Assembly: GCF_003113895.1 (NCBI RefSeq)
Contig: NZ_BDUD01000001.1
Coordinates: 4,576,840-4,640,839 of the forward strand
DNA: 64,000 bases
Origin: Nostoc commune NIES-4072
GTDB lineage: Bacteria > Cyanobacteriota > Cyanobacteriia > Cyanobacteriales > Nostocaceae
Direction: 5' to 3'
In this document: positions 38,401 to 45,899 of the stretch, piece after piece
How the letters are laid out: each line of letters starts with the position of its first letter
Position numbering within the stretch: the first letter of the stretch is position 1
Notes under the pieces: model-generated
What the model was told of the DNA's origin: nothing
Database searches by the model: none
The model's input: only the letters and a program-made list of their open reading frames with translations
Program-made: the position numbers and the translations under genes

Positions 38401-38436
38401 CCAAACTTGCAGCTAGATGAACTCCTAGATATGTAA
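35413..38436 (+). CDS. Large repeat-containing protein of unknown function
   Basis: A 1007-residue acidic protein without signal peptide or membrane helix. Residues 1-115 (WQFLIQKQGDRSWHILESP...YSVQLQVL) look like a beta-sandwich domain. Residues about 170-290 hold three and a half near-identical repeats with core NPVSIVVPDEENLEYTAPEEPE. A second beta domain lies at about 350-480, then a long disordered acidic region with a Pro run (LPPPPPPIK, about 830), and a C-terminal beta domain (about 890-1007). The start at 35413 (MEHWQF) is preferred. It resembles a cytoplasmic scaffold with terminal folded domains; I do not recognise the family. Confidence 0.7.
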   Translation: MEHWQFLIQKQGDRSWHILESPNLEILEGEYRVLARSNLPNTDVEVRVTHSSTQEVLPKRRIFKRSRRTNSEGLMALIPFTYFEPGVWELRCMGDLMSELLGKSWQYSVQLQVLCQRVEGEQRKQGENVESNSSDRPDAVSENWEFTFPAEPAIGLDQATAVSAELGIATGDNPVTIVVPDEGNLEYTAPEEPEMTLDKAIAVFVELLTATDDNPVSIVVPDEENLEYTAPEEPEINFDKAIATDSNPVSIVVPDEENLEYTAPEEPEINFDKAIATEQTVTTDSNPNNTVLLDETEKDIDEPVNSVWLKGETAEQILQNLIDLALPNSEALLNNEQVTDSPATQSSPPLLLTLDRDTYIARWGQPLTINGYVELKEKINLDQAETLFSKSLQALELEIELRSPKNSKILTQVRQPLPDQELPFTINTSIDIPADFESKLILADITLSGRFADVDEVIRLASQSFTITADVTELLAITAAATPSTSLNDTIAPSDSSAAVTQPEAAVRIDLKLFNLVKIPKTDQSQIFNPSPNTALPPQINLQVLREAILRTSNLKNSGTSPQLPKLPPIIQTHTNTPTDVVAEPTTEEELLEKDVPMVAINLEQLVIKQRRMPILDTTLPYLKRLPALPDDTEKVKNNAPDAKVPADEDLPQLDTTVADENTLELVDDTQFQEKSVAEAETQPNEQFQEESVAEVEEAQPNAQFITTGNLYSSPLLRKWMHSQGYSLPESIDELEPEDHDRDVSAQQTQLSMSAETPNVDVNLPLNLDADTQTTSQEVQDSVSDLENFGEDADTAKEADIEIREDTAVEVSEPTLSMIVTQLPPPPPPIKMNIASAWLAQEIVVDDTYSEHSELEANGTKNDSFEEEKQPLLGLSSSSPITAAAIEPLPIPELHVPDGELIAGKFIIVRVVLPEVPPQVVVKLWLEDYQTRWLLEGPHLLTNLLPNALGGLEVMTQLNIPFGCLEVRLEAIALDLTTQQESHKVTIVRTVIPPDLPNLQLDELLDM
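35926..36280 (+). repeat. In-frame tandem repeats inside the large gene
   Basis: Copies start at 35926, 36049, 36145 and 36262 (the last partial). The second and third agree almost base for base over about 96 bp, so duplication is recent. All spacings (123, 96, 117) are multiples of three and keep the reading frame. Confidence 0.85.
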
Positions 38437-38450
38437 CTCAGCTGTAAGGA

Positions 38451-38590
38451 GCATTGGGCATTGGGCATTGGGCATTGGGCATTGGAAAGAGGACTTGGGG
38501 ACTCTTGAGAATTGGGGACAAGGGGAAACACTTGTTGCAAGTTCTGATTTAAGTCCCCTTGTCCCTTTGTCTCCCCCACTCCCCACTCCC
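38451..38590. repeat. Dispersed 108-bp repeat, copy A
   Basis: Five gcattgg units, then a unique block. Bases 38458-38565 are identical over 108 bp to 41927-42034. It folds partly on itself (ggggactcttg, ggggacaagggg versus ccccttgtccc). Non-coding, shortly after the stop of the large gene. Confidence 0.85.
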
Positions 38591-38691
38591 CACATTCCCT
38601 GTGTTAAAAATCTTTAGAATTTCAAAAATCTTGGCAGCATTTGCAGTAAGCTCATTTTGAATTGTAGTGTTATTTAACAGGAACCTTTACT

Positions 38692-38802
38692 ATGGCAGCT
38701 TCCTTTTTGCCTTCTATCTTAGTTCCCATCATTGGTTGGGTTTTGCCAACCGTGACCTTCGCGTTTCTACTTTTATACATTGAAAGAGACGATATTGGAT
38801 AA
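38692..38802 (+). CDS. psaI: Photosystem I reaction centre subunit VIII
   Basis: A 36-residue single-helix membrane protein, MAASFLPSILVPIIGWVLPT... ending LLLYIERDDIG. The helix and the LYIERxD ending match cyanobacterial PsaI, which helps anchor PsaL in the PSI trimer/tetramer interface. Too short for the general ORF threshold, but a clear coding unit. It is convergent with psbJ and followed by a good terminator. Confidence 0.85.
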   Translation: MAASFLPSILVPIIGWVLPTVTFAFLLLYIERDDIG

Positions 38803-38840
38803 TTTAGTCATTGGTCATTAGTCAAGTTTTTGAATAAGTT

Positions 38841-38860
38841 ACCCCCAATTGATCGGGGGT
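38841..38860. other. Small hairpin after psaI
   Basis: accccc pairs with gggggt around an 8-nt loop. No T-run; possibly a transcript-stabilising stem or dispersed repeat. Confidence 0.35.
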
Positions 38861-38943
38861 AGCCACAGGCGGGGGGATTTTACCCGAACCGTATTGCTAT
38901 CAATTCTGTCGAATATGTTTCTAGACTATTGACCAAAATTAAT

Positions 38944-38977
38944 ACCGCCCATCTCATAGAGACAGGCGGTTTTTTTA
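38944..38977 (+). terminator. Rho-independent terminator of psaI
   Basis: accgcc pairs with ggcggt and is followed directly by seven T. Lies 142 bp after the psaI stop and before the convergent psbJ. Confidence 0.75.
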
Positions 38978-39042
38978 ACGTTGATTTCTCAACAAATGCT
39001 AGAAAATTCTAACTTATAGTATTCGGTTCAAACTAACTGATG

Positions 39043-39162
39043 TTAAATCGAAGAACCGAGTCCGGCGTAGGCACCATAAAAGAAAATGCCCAAGACTGTA
39101 ATTATACCTAAACCTGCGACCGTAGCGACGACCCACAGGGGAATTCTCCCACTTCCAGACAC
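39043..39162 (-). CDS. psbJ: Photosystem II protein J
   Basis: 39 residues, [18 protein letters not shown]... ending [13 protein letters not shown], the PsbJ pattern, one thylakoid membrane helix. The start is a GTG at 39162 preceded by gggagga. PsbJ regulates electron flow around the Q sites. Last gene of the psbEFLJ operon. Confidence 0.93.
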   Translation of the reverse strand: MSGSGRIPLWVVATVAGLGIITVLGIFFYGAYAGLGSSI

Positions 39163-39232
39163 AGCTTTTCTCCTCCCTTAACAACTAATCAACACGGGTT
39201 AAATAAACAAAAATTAACAACAGGACTTCTAC

Positions 39233-39355
39233 TTAGTTGAAGAAGTAACTTGAAAACAGAATCCCCAGAACGAAAACTAGTAGTAGTCCCAGGTATAACG
39301 AAGTCCGGTTTAGTTCAACCGGTTGATTATTGGGATTGGGCGATCTTTCTACCAT
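39233..39355 (-). CDS. psbL: Photosystem II protein L
   Basis: 40 residues, [20 protein letters not shown] followed by a single membrane helix and ending FSSYFFN: unmistakable PsbL, needed at the QA site and dimer interface. The frame extends upstream to 39445, but the ATG at 39355, eight bases after psbF, is the true start. Confidence 0.95.
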   Translation of the reverse strand: MVERSPNPNNQPVELNRTSLYLGLLLVFVLGILFSSYFFN

Positions 39356-39363
39356 AATTGCTC

Positions 39364-39501
39364 CTAACGTTGAATAAATTGCATTGCGGCGATCGCGCCT
39401 AAAAAGAATACAGTTGGTACACCTAAGGTGTGAACTGCCAGCCATCTAACGGTAAAAATTGGATAGGTAACTGGTTGATTGATGTTATTGCCGCTAGTCA
39501 T
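39364..39501 (-). CDS. psbF: Cytochrome b559 subunit beta
   Basis: 45 residues, [20 protein letters not shown] then [20 protein letters not shown]; the His in AVHTLG ligates the heme shared with PsbE. Starts 9 bp after psbE. Essential for PSII assembly. Confidence 0.96.
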   Translation of the reverse strand: MTSGNNINQPVTYPIFTVRWLAVHTLGVPTVFFLGAIAAMQFIQR

Positions 39502-39510
39502 GATCTCAAA

Positions 39511-39759
39511 CTACTTTCCAATAAATTGTTCAACTTGTTTTTTAGCTTCAAAACGGTTCTTCACAATGGGCACTTCCTGCCGCGCTGGTGTGAAATACTC
39601 GTTGGGGCGGGGTGTGCCAAAAGCATCATAAGCCAGTCCGGTGCTGACAAATAGCCAACCGGCAATAAATAATGCCGGAATGGTGATGCTGTGAATTACC
39701 CAGTAACGAACGCTAGTAATAATGTCCGAAAACGGACGTTCTCCAGTGGTACCTGACAT
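39511..39759 (-). CDS. psbE: Cytochrome b559 subunit alpha
   Basis: 82 residues, [20 protein letters not shown] followed by [17 protein letters not shown] with the heme-ligating His, and the lumenal domain ending QVEQFIGK. First gene of psbE-psbF-psbL-psbJ, transcribed to the left. It follows ycf48 on the same strand with a repeat-filled gap of 166 bp. Confidence 0.97.
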   Translation of the reverse strand: MSGTTGERPFSDIITSVRYWVIHSITIPALFIAGWLFVSTGLAYDAFGTPRPNEYFTPARQEVPIVKNRFEAKKQVEQFIGK

Positions 39760-39842
39760 TTAGATCCCTATCCTATACATAGAGTGTTATTGAGTTTATT
39801 ATCCTACAAAGTTAAGAAAGAGTTACAAGTTGCAAAGTTCTT

Positions 39843-39925
39843 CTCAGAAATTAGGGATTGGGGATTGGGTACTGGGGATTGAGAAAACTCTTACCTAGTC
39901 CCTAGTCCCCAGATCCCAGTACCCA
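39843..39925. repeat. Inverted gggattg/tccctag repeat between ycf48 and psbE
   Basis: G-rich gattggg units followed by ctagtcccc units, able to form a hairpin. It sits between the ycf48 stop and psbE and might reduce read-through between the two. Confidence 0.5.
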
Positions 39926-40945
39926 TTAAGCTGCTTCTGGAGAAGTTGTTTCAGGGTTTGGTAGATATTTGAGCAATACGCCGCGATCGCCAATTATAAA
40001 TCCCCGTTCTGGCTCTAAGAACACAATTTTGTACAAATTAGCAGCCACTTCTTCCACTTCACGGTCTTTTTCCCAGGTTTTGCCACCATCGGGACTCCGT
40101 AGCAAATTACCGCTACCGCCACCTATCCAAATTTCATCGGGTGTACGATATGCCAAATCCAGTAAACCCCAACTGGTGGATAACTCTGGATATTTTGCCT
40201 CTTGCCATTCTTCAGGTTTAGTTGGGTCACTAAACTGAATTTGACCTCCCCTAGCTAGTAGCCACAATTGCCCATTGTCAGCAAAACCCATGTTTTCTAC
40301 GCGCCGAGAACTATTGCGGTTATGGGGAACCCAAGCATCTTGTCCGGGTTCCCAAGTTGAGTAGAAACTACCCTTGGCGGAAACGGCAACATATTTGCCA
40401 TCAGGAGAACGTTCTAAGTTACGCACCACACCGACTGCTGATTCCACCCTAGCTCTCCAGTTTTTGCCGCCGTCTGTGGTTTTATATATGGCTCCTACAT
40501 CAGTAGCCATCTCAGCCGTGTTGTCTGCTAGTGCTTTAATTGCGATTGGACTACCTGGTAACTTTTCACTCAGGGGAATACGCGACCAAGAAGCACCTTC
40601 ATCGGTAGTGTGCAGCAATAGTCCAGGCTCTCCGGCAATCCAGCCTTCTTTTCCTGCAAAACTTACTGAGTCAAAACGATACTTTTGCTCATCTAGTTGC
40701 AGTGTTATTGGTTTCCAGGTATCACCACCGTCATTGGTTTCCAATAGGGTGGCATTGCTACCTACTAAGTAGCCATGCTCAGGGTTGTTAGTAAAAGCAA
40801 TATCCAGGAGATTCGAGTCTGTTGGCACAGAAATGACTTTCCAAGGGTTGTAGCTAACAGAAGGAACTCTGCTACAACCTATACACATGAGGACTACTAT
40901 CAACAAGGTAGCTATTCGTTGCCAACCTTTCACAATTGAATCCAT
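39926..40945 (-). CDS. ycf48: Photosystem II assembly factor Ycf48 (HCF136)
   Basis: Ycf48 binds newly made D1 and aids assembly of the PSII reaction centre. The 339-residue protein starts with a lipoprotein signal (VVLMCIGCSR, Cys about 24), followed by a seven-bladed propeller recognisable by repeated phrases such as ETNDGGDTWKP, HTTDEGASWSR, KTTDGGKNWRA and RSPDGGKTWEK. Lipid-anchored in the thylakoid lumen. Upstream of psbEFLJ, as in other cyanobacteria. Confidence 0.95.
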   Translation of the reverse strand: MDSIVKGWQRIATLLIVVLMCIGCSRVPSVSYNPWKVISVPTDSNLLDIAFTNNPEHGYLVGSNATLLETNDGGDTWKPITLQLDEQKYRFDSVSFAGKEGWIAGEPGLLLHTTDEGASWSRIPLSEKLPGSPIAIKALADNTAEMATDVGAIYKTTDGGKNWRARVESAVGVVRNLERSPDGKYVAVSAKGSFYSTWEPGQDAWVPHNRNSSRRVENMGFADNGQLWLLARGGQIQFSDPTKPEEWQEAKYPELSTSWGLLDLAYRTPDEIWIGGGSGNLLRSPDGGKTWEKDREVEEVAANLYKIVFLEPERGFIIGDRGVLLKYLPNPETTSPEAA

Positions 40946-41399
40946 TAGTATTTCTTAACTTGTTTCTAAATTTCTGTAGCTGTTCTCTAAAAGGTTTACT
41001 GATACTTTTTTGCTAACATTTGCTAACAAATACATAAGTTGAGCAGTTCAATCTCAACTAAGGTGTATCAATCGATGCATAAAAACAAGTTCTATGCACT
41101 CTTACTTGTTTGCTTCTTGCTTTAAGAAGCAACATATTTGCAATTACTTGCTGTAACACCTCAGAGGCAACTTATCAGTAAGTATAGAGGTTGCTTGACG
41201 TTACAGATTCTCACCTGAATCTTTGGTATTTTATCAGAGAATACACTGTTAATCAATGTAAGCAAAAGTGAGTATTTTTAGCTTAATTAAAGGCTTTAGG
41301 GAATCGGCAAAACAACATAGTCGTGTGACTATAATCACACAACCAATAATGAAAATCTCTTTCCCTACTCACTATTCCCTGTTTCTGAGATAACGGCTG
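40946..41399. other. Intergenic region between rubA and ycf48
   Basis: 454 bp, no gene. Holds the CRP-type palindrome. The size suggests ycf48 has its own promoter in addition to any read-through from rubA. Confidence 0.4.
41323..41340. promoter_or_regulatory. CRP-type palindrome (TGTGA-N6-TCACA)
   Basis: The 18-bp palindrome GTGTGA-CTATAA-TCACAC is an exact match to the CRP/SyCRP1 consensus, in the gap between rubA and ycf48, about 380 bp before the ycf48 start. Other cyanobacteria use this motif for cAMP-dependent control; function here is inferred. Confidence 0.45.
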
Positions 41400-41735
41400 T
41401 CATTGTAAGCCGTAGAGACTGATAAAAAACAAGAAGCCAAGAGCCAAAGCACCGAAAATTAGGATATTCTTTTGGGTTGGCGTTAGGTTGTTGACACCCA
41501 AACCATAACCGAGATTTTCTTTGAAGCCGGATGCAGTACCCGCAGGGCCGATATTGGCAAAAGCGGTTTTTTTAGCACTACAAACTGGACAGCGCCAATT
41601 TACGGGCAGTTCTGCAAAGGATGTCCCTGAAGGAATATCATCCTTGTCGTCTCCCTTCTCAGGTTCGTAAACATAACCGCAGGCGCGACACTCGTAGCGG
41701 TCTAACACCGTAGTCTCAACAGCTGGTTCGCTCAT
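41400..41735 (-). CDS. rubA: Membrane-anchored rubredoxin RubA
   Basis: 111 residues. The rubredoxin fold carries YECRACGYVYEP and NWRCPVCSAKK, two CxxC pairs binding one iron, and the C-terminus has a membrane helix (NILIFGALALGFLFFISLYG). RubA is required for PSII (and PSI) assembly in oxygenic phototrophs and lies next to ycf48-psbEFLJ here as elsewhere. The ATG at 41735 was chosen; the longer frame to 41816 adds 27 residues without rubredoxin character. Confidence 0.93.
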   Translation of the reverse strand: MSEPAVETTVLDRYECRACGYVYEPEKGDDKDDIPSGTSFAELPVNWRCPVCSAKKTAFANIGPAGTASGFKENLGYGLGVNNLTPTQKNILIFGALALGFLFFISLYGLQ

Positions 41736-41894
41736 GGCTAGGGCCTCGCAGAGGAGAAATCTGAAATATACGTTACAAATTATGACATAATTGTTTGGCT
41801 TTTCTATCACTATCAAAAGCTAATTAAATACTTGAAGTGTATCTGTTTCCCAGATTTCAGGAAAACCAAACAGATATAATGTAAAAGAAAGTAA

Positions 41895-42120
41895 CGTAAT
41901 TCAAGGGATTGGGTATTGGGTATGGGGCATTGGGCATTGGGCATTGGGCATTGGAAAGAGGACTTGGGGACTCTTGAGAATTGGGGACAAGGGGAAACAC
42001 TTGTTGCAAGTTCTGATTTAAGTCCCCTTGTCCCGTTGTCCCCTTGTCTCCCCTGCTTCCCCTGCTTCCCCTGCTCCCTTATCTCCCCATTCCCCACTCC
42101 CCACTCCCAACTTAAAATAC
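41895..42120. repeat. Dispersed 108-bp repeat, copy B, with C-rich tail
   Basis: Bases 41927-42034 equal 38458-38565 exactly. They are followed by cctgcttcccc and ccccactcccc units. It fills most of the gap between divergent rubA and ndhC, so the promoters of both must lie in or around it. Confidence 0.85.
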
Positions 42121-42143
42121 TCCATAAGCGGTAGATACTCATT

Positions 42144-42506
42144 GTGTTTGTCCTCAGCGGTTACGAGTACCTTCTAGGCTTCTTCATAGTCTGTAGCCTA
42201 GTTCCTGCCTTAGCGCTCTCAGCATCCAAGCTCCTACGACCCAGTGGTTACAGCCCAGAACGGCACACCACTTATGAATCTGGTATGGAACCCATTGGGG
42301 GAGCCTGGATTCAGTTCAACATTCGCTACTACATGTTTGCTCTGGTCTTCGTCGTCTTTGATGTGGAGACTGTTTTCTTGTATCCTTGGGCGGTAGCTTT
42401 CCACCGTTTGGGGCTATTGGCATTTATTGAAGCGCTAGTCTTTATTGCAATTCTTGTAGTCGCTTTAGTTTACGCGTGGCGTAAAGGAGCTTTGGAATGG
42501 TCTTGA
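42144..42506 (+). CDS. ndhC: NAD(P)H-quinone oxidoreductase subunit 3
   Basis: 120 residues, three membrane helices, part of the membrane arm of NDH-1. The family loop [34 protein letters not shown] is complete, including the conserved Glu/Cys-loop region, and [14 protein letters not shown] follows. The start is a GTG at 42144. First gene of ndhC-ndhK-ndhJ; it overlaps ndhK by 10 bp. Confidence 0.96.
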   Translation: MFVLSGYEYLLGFFIVCSLVPALALSASKLLRPSGYSPERHTTYESGMEPIGGAWIQFNIRYYMFALVFVVFDVETVFLYPWAVAFHRLGLLAFIEALVFIAILVVALVYAWRKGALEWS

Positions 42507-43234
42507 ATTCTAACTTAACAACCCAGGGCAAAGAACGAATCATTAACCCCATTGAACGGACTACAATCACTCAAGACCTTTCAGAAAACGTCATTCTGAC
42601 GACGGTTGATGACCTCTACGACTGGGCGCGGCTTTCTAGTCTGTGGCCGTTGCTATTTGGCACGGCTTGCTGCTTTATTGAGTTTGCAGCTTTAATTGGT
42701 TCCCGATTTGACTTTGACCGTTTTGGACTAATTCCCCGTTCTAGCCCCCGCCAAGCCGATTTAATTATTACGGCAGGGACTATTACGATGAAGATGGCTC
42801 CCCAACTGGTGCGTCTTTATGAACAAATGCCAGAGCCGAAGTATGTAATTGCGATGGGTGCTTGCACAATTACTGGCGGGATGTTCAGCGTTGATTCTCC
42901 TACAGCAGTGCGCGGAGTCGATAAACTGATTCCTGTGGATGTGTACTTGCCTGGTTGTCCTCCCCGTCCAGAAGCAATTATTGACGCAATTATTAAGCTG
43001 CGGAAGAAAATCTCCAATGAATCGATGCAAGAGCGGGATAAAATTAAGCAAACCCACCGATACTACAGCACGACTCATAACCTGAAGCCAGTAGAAGAAA
43101 TCTTAACTGGTAAGTATTTGCAGTCAGCAACTCGCTCTGCACCACCGAAGGAATTGACGGAAGCGATTGGTATGCCAATACCACCTGCACTGCTGACAGA
43201 AAAGGCGCAAAAGGAGGAACAAACCCGTGGCTGA
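42497..43234 (+). CDS. ndhK: NAD(P)H-quinone oxidoreductase subunit K
   Basis: 245 residues, carries iron-sulfur cluster N2 in the peripheral arm of NDH-1. [12 protein letters not shown] gives the tandem Cys pair, MGACTIT and [19 protein letters not shown] the remaining Cys ligands. A C-terminal tail (about 180-245) typical of cyanobacteria follows. Overlaps ndhC by 10 bp and ndhJ by 8 bp, so translation is likely coupled. Confidence 0.97.
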   Translation: MVLNSNLTTQGKERIINPIERTTITQDLSENVILTTVDDLYDWARLSSLWPLLFGTACCFIEFAALIGSRFDFDRFGLIPRSSPRQADLIITAGTITMKMAPQLVRLYEQMPEPKYVIAMGACTITGGMFSVDSPTAVRGVDKLIPVDVYLPGCPPRPEAIIDAIIKLRKKISNESMQERDKIKQTHRYYSTTHNLKPVEEILTGKYLQSATRSAPPKELTEAIGMPIPPALLTEKAQKEEQTRG

Positions 43235-43757
43235 AGAAGAATCTAAACCAGTACCAGCAGCCAAAGAAGAGGCATTGGTACAAGCGGGTAAAATTTCTCA
43301 GTGGTTGACGGAAAATGGCTTTGACCATGAGTTTTTAGCACCGGATAAGAATGGTGTAGAGATAATTAAAGTGGCGGCAGATTTCTTGCTTCCTACAGCT
43401 ACAGCCCTTTATGCTTATGGGTTTAATTATCTCCAGTTTCAAGGCGGTGTTGACCTTGGGCCAGGACAGGAATTAGTGAGTGTGTATCACTTGATTAAAG
43501 TCGGTGATAATAGCGATCGCCCCGAAGAAGTTCGCGTTAAAGTGTTCTTACCACGAGAAAATCCTGTAGTGCCTTCTGTGTACTGGATTTGGAAGACCGC
43601 AGATTGGCAAGAGCGCGAGTCTTACGATATGTTCGGTATTATCTACGAGGGACACCCAAATCTCAAGCGGATTTTAATGCCGGAAGATTGGGTAGGTTGG
43701 CCTTTGCGGAAGGATTACATCTCGCCTGATTTCTACGAGTTGCAAGACGCTTATTAG
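43227..43757 (+). CDS. ndhJ: NAD(P)H-quinone oxidoreductase subunit J
   Basis: 176 residues of the NuoC/30-kDa family in the peripheral arm. The signature [47 protein letters not shown] is intact. Start GTG at 43227, eight bases before the end of ndhK. Ends the ndhCKJ operon. Confidence 0.96.
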   Translation: MAEEESKPVPAAKEEALVQAGKISQWLTENGFDHEFLAPDKNGVEIIKVAADFLLPTATALYAYGFNYLQFQGGVDLGPGQELVSVYHLIKVGDNSDRPEEVRVKVFLPRENPVVPSVYWIWKTADWQERESYDMFGIIYEGHPNLKRILMPEDWVGWPLRKDYISPDFYELQDAY

Positions 43758-43763
43758 AGATTG

Positions 43764-43812
43764 CTGAATCGAGACGCGATGAATCGAGACGCGATGAATC
43801 GCGTCTGTACAA
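43764..43812. repeat. gagacgcgatgaatc palindromic repeat
   Basis: Two tandem gaatcgagacgcgat units followed by an inverse gcgtct; agacgcgat...atcgcgtct forms a perfect stem. The same family occurs at 45407-45477 and 49495-49519. It may help terminate ndhCKJ. Confidence 0.65.
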
Positions 43813-43876
43813 GATAGTGGTTTCGGCAGTGATTTACCCCTTTCCGGTGGCGGAGAGGGGTTATGTTTTTGGGCTT

Positions 43877-44413
43877 TCATGTCAAGTTGGTTGACAAAAT
43901 TTGCTGTAATTCATTGGCTGTATTTACTGTTTTAATTGCCTGTTGAATTGCTTTTAATTTCTGCAAATCTGTAATTTGAGAGATTATCGGCATCAATTCT
44001 AAACCTTGATTGCCAAACTTAATTTCTAATGCTAATTCAATCCCTGAATATAATTCCTTCTTTCTTCCTCGCAGTTCTCCTCGTTCTTCCCCTTTGCTAA
44101 AAATTTCTTGATACCAAGGCGACTGCTCTAAAAGTGCCATATCCCACCTCAAAATTTGCTGAACTATTGCACTATCTAATACAAACGTAGCAAAAAATCC
44201 TAATACTGTTTCTAGTTGATTCAATTGTTCATCTGCACGTAAGATTCGCAATGCATCTCGAATTGTAGACTCGTTATCACCACCTTTGAGAATAGGCACA
44301 AATGGAAGTAGTGATGGTAATGGTTGTGCAAAGGCAATGTTTACATCAACTTCCCACAGGTTAATGACACGATAATCTTGAATAGCCCGTAAACCAGCAA
44401 TATCGAGAGACTC
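43877..44413 (-). pseudogene. Rpn-family (PD-(D/E)XK) nuclease/transposase-like remnant
   Basis: From 44299 the frame reads as the C-terminal half of an Rpn/YhgA-like protein (ILRADEQLNQLETVLGFFATFVL, then WYQEIFSKGEERGELRGRKKEL and GIELALEIKFGNQGLELMP). The same frame extends upstream without a start codon (AGLRAIQDYRVINLWEVDVNIAFAQ...) to a hairpin repeat at 44414-44446, where homology stops. The N-terminal nuclease domain is absent. Such proteins promote RecA-independent recombination or are orphan transposase-like nucleases; this copy should be inactive. Confidence 0.65.
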
Positions 44414-44446
44414 AGATCCCCGACTTCTTTGAGAAATCGGGGATCT
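44414..44446. repeat. Palindromic repeat (agatccccga ... tcggggatct)
   Basis: 33-bp hairpin with a 10-bp perfect stem. It marks the truncation point of the Rpn remnant. A near-identical copy lies at 49567-49599. Confidence 0.75.
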
Positions 44447-44452
44447 TATTGT

Positions 44453-44821
44453 TCACGACTGATTTAGGACTGTTTGTTTTACTACTGGGCGTGGTTTTTT
44501 GCGGTCTGACCTGCGTGTTCCCCCAGCCATCCCATACTCATCACTATTTTTGCCATAGCGAGATGCAACATTCAACAGCATTTGCTCAGAATAACTATTC
44601 AAATCACGTTCTGCTTCTATTAATGCATTGTGTGTCTTATCTACCATTGTTTGTGCTTGATTATAAGCGGCTAGTTTTTCTCTTAACTGAATGACTTTAG
44701 TGTTGTAAGTAGCAATTGAAAACCCATTACTAAAGTCTAACTGGGGGTTAATTGTCTGCATTCCTTCAATCCGTCGTTCAGCTTTGGTTAGTGGCATGGA
44801 GTTTCGTTTGCGTTGCGTCAT
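44453..44821 (-). CDS. Conserved hypothetical protein of the Nostoc accessory genome
   Basis: 122 residues, MTQRKRNSMPLTKAERRIEGMQTINPQLDFSNGF..., helical middle (VIQLREKLAAYNQAQTMVDKTHNALIEAERDLNSYSEQML) and a basic tail (GGTRRSDRKKPRP). I recall multi-copy small proteins with this start and the SRYGK...EYEMAGG-like motif in Nostoc genomes. Function unknown; the basic tail may bind nucleic acid. Confidence 0.6.
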   Translation of the reverse strand: MTQRKRNSMPLTKAERRIEGMQTINPQLDFSNGFSIATYNTKVIQLREKLAAYNQAQTMVDKTHNALIEAERDLNSYSEQMLLNVASRYGKNSDEYGMAGGTRRSDRKKPRPVVKQTVLNQS

Positions 44822-44850
44822 ATAGTTTTCCTGTTTGGATTAATTTATAT

Positions 44851-44941
44851 AGGACTTACGCACACTCTACGAATTCTCGGCGCTCTTGGCGTCTTGGCGG
44901 TTCGAGAAATTAAGCTTTTTAGCAATTTTTGCGTAAGTCCT
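44851..44941. mobile_element. 91-bp inverted-repeat element, copy 1
   Basis: Begins aggacttacgca and ends tgcgtaagtcct, a perfect 12-bp terminal inverted repeat (14 bp with flanking at/at). All 91 bases equal the copy at 61911-62001. The interior has ggcgctcttggcgtcttggc and is non-coding. MITE-like; the ends resemble those of common Nostoc IS-related repeats. No certain target duplication. Confidence 0.8.
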
Positions 44942-45106
44942 ATTATAAATAAATAACCCTGAACTTAAACACTGAGTTATTTATATATCATCAAAGTACG
45001 CAATAAGCAGATGCACCAGCCACAGTGAAGTTACAGAATTTTAAGAGCATTGGATGGCATTAGCTAACTTGATAGATGCGGGTATATTTGCTGAAATTTG
45101 TTGAGA

Positions 45107-45316
45107 AAAGCAGGTTTTGATGTCGCAAAAGCAAGTTTTGATGTCGCAAAAGCAAGTTTTGATGTCGCAAAAGCAGGTTTTGATGTCACAAAAGCAGGTT
45201 TTGATGTCACAAAAGCAGGTTTTGATGTCGCAAAAGCTAGTTTTGATGTCACAAAAGCTAGTTTTGATGTCGCAAAAGCTAGTTTTGATGTCGCAAAAGC
45301 TAGTTTTGATGTTGCG
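45107..45316. repeat. 21-bp minisatellite, about 10 units
   Basis: Unit ttttgatgtcgcaaaagc followed by aag, agg or tag. Because 21 is a multiple of 3 and units lack stops, three overlapping frames are open (heptapeptides KASFDVA, SQKQVLM and, on the minus strand, FATSKLA). None has a convincing start or context, so I treat it as non-coding tandem DNA, 165 bp after the 91-bp element. Confidence 0.9.
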
Positions 45317-45899
45317 GAGCTTTCATATAGTTCACAAAGACGTGATATAGCGGTTCTCGACCCAGTGAGGTATCCCAATACGCTTGGTATAGCCAGAAAG
45401 CCCTCATGTAGAGACGCGATTTATCGCGTCTAAAAAACTGACACGTTAGAAAGACGCGATAAATCGCCGTCTCTACAGAGAATGTACTCGTCAATTATTC
45501 CTTGACAGACTACTAAGCAATAGTAACAACAGCTACTCATCGCATCGGCTATAGGGGGATGAGACGAAGCACGCTAAAAATTTATTTTTATAACTGAAGA
45601 TTTTATTTTATTTATGTGTTAGGTAGCTTTCAGGATGCTATCTGTATAATCTATCATTCAGTTTAAATTATCGAATGTATAATCTATCATTCAGTCTTAT
45701 TGATTGTTGACCTCTGTTACTTATTGATCGGTTGAAATCTGGGTATTAAGACATCTCTTTTTAAGACATAACATACCACTCACGTAGTAGTTATTTCTTA
45801 ACGGAATTTGAGAAGTTATGTAGGCATACTCTATCCTAGACATTGCCTGAACTTGTGCTTTAAAAATCATGAGCCATTATATGAATAGTTAGCACATTT
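45317..45899. other. Intergenic region upstream of the ATPase/TPR unit
   Basis: 583 bp without a gene. It holds a nested palindrome (45407-45477) of the gagacgcgat family and two 20-bp direct repeats (45643-45662, 45676-45695). The final 200 bases are AT-rich and should contain the promoter for the two genes downstream. Confidence 0.45.
45643..45695 (+). promoter_or_regulatory. Paired 20-bp direct repeats, possible operator
   Basis: tgtataatctatcattcagt occurs at 45643-45662 and 45676-45695, centres 33 bp apart (about three helical turns), roughly 205-255 bp before the ATPase start. Arrangement suits binding of a regulator dimer pair; this is an inference. Confidence 0.4.

Noticed and set aside
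41813..42142. 109-codon minus-strand frame in the rubA-ndhC gap
   Set aside because: Made almost wholly of the dispersed 108-bp repeat and C-rich units.
45098..45433. Protein of AKASFDV heptapeptides
   Set aside because: Open frames exist in three phases and on both strands because the unit is 21 bp; no start context supports any of them.
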